A DNA stretch of 8,642 nt, from assembly GCA_004298625.1 (NCBI GenBank), contig SCSY01000154.1, positions 1 through 8,642 of the forward strand, written 5' to 3'. Below, one piece after another: positions 5,187 through 8,642 of this stretch (positions are counted from its first letter, which is position 1; each line of letters starts with the position of its first letter). The notes beneath the pieces were generated by a model. That model ran no database searches, was not told the DNA's origin, and saw only the letters and a list, made by a program, of their open reading frames with translations. A program made the translations under genes and the position numbers. Source of the stretch: Nitrospirota bacterium (GTDB lineage: Bacteria; Nitrospirota; Thermodesulfovibrionia; Thermodesulfovibrionales; UBA1546).

Positions 5187-6098
5187 CTATGAGTGCCCTG
5201 CCACCAGCATCTCGAGCAATGCCTTTTGCGCATGGAGCCTGTTTTCCGCCTGGTCGAATATTGCGCTCTGAGGCCCGTCCATAACCTCGCTTGTTATCTC
5301 CTCGCCCCTGTGCGCCGGCAGGCAGTGAAGTATGATGGCGTCATTCTTAGCGCACGAAAGCAGTTTGCTGTTTATCTGATAACCCTCGAATCTTTTCTTT
5401 TTCTTTTCCGATTCATTTTCCTGTCCCATGCTGACCCATACATCGGTATATATCACATCTGCCCGGCCCGCAGCCTCTTTCGGCTCCCTGAGGATTATTA
5501 TCTCTCCCTTGGCCGACCTTGCCCTGTCGAGCACCTCTGGGGCGGGCTCATGGCCTTCGGGACATGCAATAGTAAGGCTCATTCCCGTCAGCGATGCAGC
5601 CTCGACAAGTGAGTTTGCAACATTATTGCCGTCTCCGATATAAGCCAGACGAATACCCTGCAGACGTCCCTTTCTTTCGAGTATAGTCATTAGGTCGCCA
5701 AGCGCCTGGCATGGGTGGTGCAGATCACTGAGCCCGTTTATGACAGGCACGGAAGAATGCGTTGAAAACTCAACGAGCAGGTCATGCCCGAAGGTCCTTA
5801 TGACAACGGCATCGAGATATCTGGAGAGAGCCCGCGCAGTATCTGGTATTGTTTCTCCCCTGCCGAGTTGTATCTCATGAGGGGTCAAATATATGGGATG
5901 CGCGCCGAGCTGATATATCCCCACCTCGAACGAGACCCTTGTTCTTGTAGACGCCTTTTCAAAAAGAAGCCCTATACTCTTTCCTATCAACGGACATCTA
6001 TTGGCGTCTATGCCCGACTTCATGGCAAGCGCCCTTTTTAAGAGCGCGGATATTTCTTCTGATGAAAGATCAAATAATGTCAAAAAATGTTTTCTCAT
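5187..6098 (-). CDS. argF: Ornithine carbamoyltransferase
   Basis: A 303-residue enzyme joining carbamoyl phosphate and ornithine to citrulline in arginine biosynthesis; cytoplasmic, usually a trimer. The carbamoyl-phosphate site is FEKASTRTR (STRTR at 50-54), with further phosphate contacts in HPCQ (128-131). The ornithine side shows IGDGNNVANS, DVWVSMGQE (SMGQE at 223-227) and the HCLPAHRGEE loop (258-267). These separate it from aspartate carbamoyltransferase. The length is normal. The ATG at 6098 follows argD after 16 bases, with AAAGGA in the gap as ribosome binding site. It is the second gene of an argD-argF unit and the last before the convergent larC; only 17 bases separate the two stop codons, and no hairpin terminator is visible between them. 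Confidence 0.97.
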   Translation of the reverse strand: MRKHFLTLFDLSSEEISALLKRALAMKSGIDANRCPLIGKSIGLLFEKASTRTRVSFEVGIYQLGAHPIYLTPHEIQLGRGETIPDTARALSRYLDAVVIRTFGHDLLVEFSTHSSVPVINGLSDLHHPCQALGDLMTILERKGRLQGIRLAYIGDGNNVANSLVEAASLTGMSLTIACPEGHEPAPEVLDRARSAKGEIIILREPKEAAGRADVIYTDVWVSMGQENESEKKKKRFEGYQINSKLLSCAKNDAIILHCLPAHRGEEITSEVMDGPQSAIFDQAENRLHAQKALLEMLVAGHS

Positions 6099-6114
6099 AC
6101 CGCTTTCCTTTGCC

Positions 6115-7314
6115 TCACGATAAACTGCCGAGCACGTTACCCAAGATATCTATCATATGGTCTATGTCTTTTTCCTGAACGATAAGCGCCGGCGTAAAAC
6201 GCAATACATTCCCTGCTATGCAGTTCAGAAGAAGCCCTTTTTCCATGCATGCTTTAACAATAGTCGCGCAGTCCCTTGTAATTTCCATTCCTACCAATAG
6301 CCCCATGCCCCGGACATCAATTATCACGCTCGGAAATTCTTTTTGAAGGCCCTTAAGTTCTTTCCTGAGATATTCACCCATCCTCTTGCACTGGTCAAAC
6401 AGAAACCCGTCTTCAAGGAGCGTCTCTATCGTTGCTATCGCTGCGGCGCATACCAGCGGATTGCCCCCGAACGTTGAGGCATGAGAGCCCGGTATAAATG
6501 CCGATGCGACTTTATCGGAAGCGAGCATCGCGCCTATCGGCACGCCGCTGCCGAGCCCTTTTGCGAGCGTCATTATATCAGGAGCGACGCCAAAATGTTC
6601 ATAAGCAAAAAACTTTCCAGTGCGCCCCATGCCGGTCTGAACCTCGTCGAGTATCAGAAGCAGATTATGTTTATCGCATAGTTCCCGCACCTTCTTAAAG
6701 TAATCGAGGGCCGGGATTTTTACTCCGCCTTCACCCTGTATCGGCTCAAGCATGACAGCGCACGTATTCTCTGTTATTAAGGATTTAAGAGAGCTGATAT
6801 CATTGAACGGCGCATATCTGAACCCCGGCATCAAAGGTTCGAATCCCTTCTGGAACTTCTCCTGTCCTGTTGCCGTAACAGTTGCAAGGGTCCTTCCATG
6901 AAAAGAATTCAGGGCGGTTATTATCTCAAATTTATCCTTGCCTGCATGCTCTTTTGCATACTTCCGCGCAAGCTTTATGGCAGCCTCATTTGCCTCGGCG
7001 CCCGAATTGCAGAAAAAAACCTTATCTGCAAAAGAATGCTCCACGAGGAGCTTCGCAAGCTTGATCTGCTGCTCTATGTGATAAAGATTTGATACATGAA
7101 TAAGCCGCTGCGCCTGTTTCTGGATTGCGACAACCACCTTCGGATGGCAGTGCCCGAGTATATTTACCGCAACACCGCCGACAAAATCAAGATATTCCTT
7201 GCCGTCGGTTCCCCATACCTTCATGCCGCGCCCTTTTCTAAGAACGATAGGCGCCCTGCTGTAAGTATTCATTATGTAATGGCCTGATTCTTCCAAAAGT
7301 TTTTTTATTTCCAT
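6115..7314 (-). CDS. argD: Acetylornithine aminotransferase
   Basis: A 399-residue PLP-dependent class III aminotransferase that converts N-acetylglutamate semialdehyde to N-acetylornithine; members often also serve lysine synthesis. Landmarks are GGVAVNILGHCHP, NSGAEANE (103-110) for the cofactor phosphate, FHGRT (138-142), EPIQGEGG (190-197), the LDEVQTGMGRTG loop with PLP-binding Asp223, the Schiff-base lysine K252 in TLAKGLGSG, and TFGGNP (281-286). I place the start at the ATG at 7314: family members begin with a short helix before 'YIM.TY.R', as here. The open frame reaches back to 7398, but that adds 28 hydrophobic residues lying over the promoter and the start of the divergent cooC. 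No Shine-Dalgarno precedes the ATG; a -10 box ends 6 bases upstream, suggesting a leaderless message. It forms a unit with argF. Confidence 0.96.
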   Translation of the reverse strand: MEIKKLLEESGHYIMNTYSRAPIVLRKGRGMKVWGTDGKEYLDFVGGVAVNILGHCHPKVVVAIQKQAQRLIHVSNLYHIEQQIKLAKLLVEHSFADKVFFCNSGAEANEAAIKLARKYAKEHAGKDKFEIITALNSFHGRTLATVTATGQEKFQKGFEPLMPGFRYAPFNDISSLKSLITENTCAVMLEPIQGEGGVKIPALDYFKKVRELCDKHNLLLILDEVQTGMGRTGKFFAYEHFGVAPDIMTLAKGLGSGVPIGAMLASDKVASAFIPGSHASTFGGNPLVCAAAIATIETLLEDGFLFDQCKRMGEYLRKELKGLQKEFPSVIIDVRGMGLLVGMEITRDCATIVKACMEKGLLLNCIAGNVLRFTPALIVQEKDIDHMIDILGNVLGSLS

Positions 7315-7320
7315 GCAGTG

Positions 7321-7349
7321 ATAATAACGAAAATCTTGAGAAAAATCAA
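7321..7349 (-). promoter_or_regulatory. argD promoter, predicted leaderless
   Basis: On the minus strand TTGATT (7349-7344), exactly 17 bases, then TATTAT (7326-7321). Six bases (CACTGC) separate the -10 box from the ATG at 7314-7312, so the expected start nucleotide is the A of the start codon. No purine-rich ribosome binding site is present. Confidence 0.6.
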
Positions 7350-7372
7350 ACCATTGTGATAAGGTTATGAAG

Positions 7373-7378
7373 TATAAT
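7373..7378 (+). promoter_or_regulatory. cooC -10 box, predicted leaderless start
   Basis: A perfect TATAAT lies exactly 6 bases (ACTGCA) before the ATG at 7385, placing the expected transcription start on that ATG. No good -35 box is present at 16-18 bases; the region 7349-7356 reads about ACCATTG and abuts the argD -35 box. The spacing mirrors that of the divergent argD promoter. Confidence 0.5.
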
Positions 7379-7384
7379 ACTGCA

Positions 7385-8167
7385 ATGAAAATAGCCATAA
7401 CAGGAAAAGGCGGGGTTGGAAAGACAACGCTTTCGTCAGTGCTGAGTTACATCTTTGCCTCAGAAGGCAAAAAAGTGATTGCGGTTGACGCGGACCCCGA
7501 TGCAAACCTCGCATCAGCCTTTGGGATAAGCAGGGATGAGGTCTCAAAGATAAAACCGATCGCTGAAATGACATGGCTGATCGAAGAACGCACAGGCGCA
7601 AAGCCGGGGGCTCCGGGGGGCATATTCAAACTCAATCCGAAAGTCGACGATATCCCTTCTGAATTCGGCTACAGATTCGACAATATAATCCTGCTTGTTA
7701 CCGGAAAATCAAAAGAGGCTGCATCAGGCTGTTATTGCCCTGAAAATGTCTTTCTTAGAAGGCTGCTTAAACACCTGATGGTTGAAAGGGATGAAGTCGT
7801 AATAGTTGATATGGAAGCAGGCATAGAACACCTCACCCGCGGGACTGCGGAGGCGGTTGATGCATTCATAGTTGTTGTAGAGCCAGGACAAAGAAGCATC
7901 CAGACGGCAATTACCGTAAAGGAAATGGCAAAAGGGTTAGGCGTGAAAGAGGTTTTCGTAGTTGCCAATAAAGTGAGAGGAGAGAAAGACCTGGATTTTA
8001 TAAAAACCGGGTTGGGAGATATGGCGCTCATAGGCGCAATCAGCTTTAATCATGCCGTCATGGAGGCTGATATAAAAGGCATTTCACCTTACAGCAGTTC
8101 ATCCGCTACAGTAGATGAGATAAGGGCAATAAAGATCAAAATCGAGCAGTTACTTCATGAAAAATAG
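7385..8167 (+). CDS. cooC: CooC-type nickel-insertion ATPase for CO dehydrogenase
   Basis: A 260-residue SIMIBI-class P-loop ATPase that supplies nickel to the C-cluster of CO dehydrogenase, or to acetyl-CoA synthase (AcsF-type paralogs). It shows the deviant Walker A GKGGVGKTT (7-15, with signature lysines 8 and 13), DADPDANL (35-42), the nickel-binding Cys-x-Cys in SGCYCPEN (Cys116, Cys118), and the Walker B/switch segment VDMEAGIEHLTRGT (141-154). CooC proteins dimerise on ATP binding and hold one nickel through the two CxC motifs. I use the ATG at 7385, where the family's KIAITGKGG begins; an ATG at 7367 would add six residues and lies over the -10 box. No CO dehydrogenase gene is visible, so the client is inferred. 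It overlaps the following cyclo-ligase gene by 11 bases and is divergent from argD. Confidence 0.93.
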   Translation: MKIAITGKGGVGKTTLSSVLSYIFASEGKKVIAVDADPDANLASAFGISRDEVSKIKPIAEMTWLIEERTGAKPGAPGGIFKLNPKVDDIPSEFGYRFDNIILLVTGKSKEAASGCYCPENVFLRRLLKHLMVERDEVVIVDMEAGIEHLTRGTAEAVDAFIVVVEPGQRSIQTAITVKEMAKGLGVKEVFVVANKVRGEKDLDFIKTGLGDMALIGAISFNHAVMEADIKGISPYSSSSATVDEIRAIKIKIEQLLHEK

Positions 8168-8642
8168 TGATATAAAGAAAAAAATACGAAGAGAAACCCT
8201 TCAGAAAAGAGACTCTATATCTCAACAACTCAAGTCTGAAAAGGATATCTCGATACTCCAGCATATCATAATGCTTCCGGAATTTTCGAGTGCAAAAACA
8301 ATTCTCTTCTATGCCTCGTTCAGGAGCGAGGTTGACACAATGGATATGATAAAACTCTCGCTTCATTTGGGAAAAGCGGCAGTCTTACCGAGGGTCTGCA
8401 AAGAAGAAGATATATTAAAGCTATACGAGATAAAAACCCTCGATGAACTGGCCCGTGGGTATATGTGGATACTCGAACCCTCTGTTGACGAGGACAGATT
8501 AAGGAATTTATCCGACATTGACCTCGTGATTATCCCTGGCGCAGCATACGACACACGTGGCAACAGGCTCGGATACGGCGCAGCTTATTATGACAAGCTC
8601 CTTGTGACAATGGAAAAGAAAATTCCTATAGTCGCTCCGGCC
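8157..8642 (+). CDS. 5-formyltetrahydrofolate cyclo-ligase (partial, 3' end missing)
   Basis: The frame runs from the ATG at 8157 to the window edge, 162 codons of a family usually near 190. The enzyme (MTHFS, YgfA family) uses ATP to convert 5-formyl-THF into 5,10-methenyl-THF, returning a dead-end folate to the one-carbon pool. The N-terminus KKKIRRETLQKRDSIS fits the family's 'K..lR.e.l..R..ls', and FYASFRSEVDT fits its 'f.s...Ev.t' strand. The signature block reads IIPGAAYDTRGNRLGYGAAYYDKLL, where the usual glycine-rich run is GYGGGYYDR; Ala-Ala replaces two glycines and Lys the arginine. It overlaps the end of cooC by 11 bases in a different frame and has no clear ribosome binding site, so translation is probably coupled to cooC. 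Both genes then serve C1 metabolism. Confidence 0.9.
   Translation, partial: MKNSDIKKKIRRETLQKRDSISQQLKSEKDISILQHIIMLPEFSSAKTILFYASFRSEVDTMDMIKLSLHLGKAAVLPRVCKEEDILKLYEIKTLDELARGYMWILEPSVDEDRLRNLSDIDLVIIPGAAYDTRGNRLGYGAAYYDKLLVTMEKKIPIVAPA

Noticed and set aside
7367..7384. Upstream ATG at 7367 for cooC
   Set aside because: The AAGG in front is too close to serve as a ribosome binding site, the six added residues precede the family N-terminus, and the stretch holds a perfect -10 box.
7315..7398. N-terminal extension of argD by 28 residues to an upstream ATG at 7398
   Set aside because: It reads through the argD promoter boxes and the cooC start, is hydrophobic, and has no counterpart at the N-terminus of acetylornithine aminotransferases.

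Overview
The window looks like a contig from an anaerobic bacterium that uses the Wood-Ljungdahl (reductive acetyl-CoA) pathway. The evidence is a MetV-MetF type methylenetetrahydrofolate reductase pair, an AcsE-like methyltetrahydrofolate methyltransferase, a CooC-type nickel-insertion ATPase for CO dehydrogenase/acetyl-CoA synthase, and a 5-formyltetrahydrofolate cyclo-ligase. Most of the DNA is moderately AT-rich. The gene style fits a Nitrospirota-like or other deep-branching anaerobe, but I cannot assign a taxon from sequence alone.

Layout. 1-472 (-): 5' part of a KaiC/RAD55-like protein with a ruined P-loop, running off the left edge. 608-762 (-): tandem tRNA-Gln(CUG) and tRNA-Glu(CUC), with CCA ends encoded and a good promoter at 822-851. 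1018-2859 (-): a tight metV-metF-(small PQ-loop-like membrane protein) operon. 3041-3826 (+): AcsE-like methyltransferase, divergent from metV across a 181-base region with promoters in both directions. 3827-3981: an intergenic stretch with nested inverted and direct repeats that resembles a small miniature or REP-type element. 3982-5169 (+): larC, nickel-pincer cofactor chelatase, interrupted in frame by three heptanucleotide repeat tracts. 5187-7314 (-): argD-argF, arginine biosynthesis, convergent with larC. 7385-8642 (+): cooC followed, with an 11-base overlap, by the cyclo-ligase gene, which runs off the right edge.

How the genes fit together. MetVF makes 5-methyl-THF from methylene-THF. 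The AcsE-like protein would pass that methyl group to a corrinoid protein. The cyclo-ligase returns 5-formyl-THF to the one-carbon pool. CooC matures the nickel site of CO dehydrogenase. LarC is also a nickel enzyme, so the window joins C1 and nickel metabolism, with a two-gene arginine segment placed between them.

Most notable observations. (1) Three 7-nt-period repeat tracts lie inside larC; gain or loss of one unit in the perfect tract would stop translation almost at once, which makes larC a candidate contingency (phase-variable) gene. (2) The divergent argD and cooC genes both lack a Shine-Dalgarno sequence, and each has a -10 hexamer exactly 6 bases before its ATG, which predicts leaderless mRNAs. 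(3) A repeat-rich 127-base element lies between the AcsE-like gene and larC.
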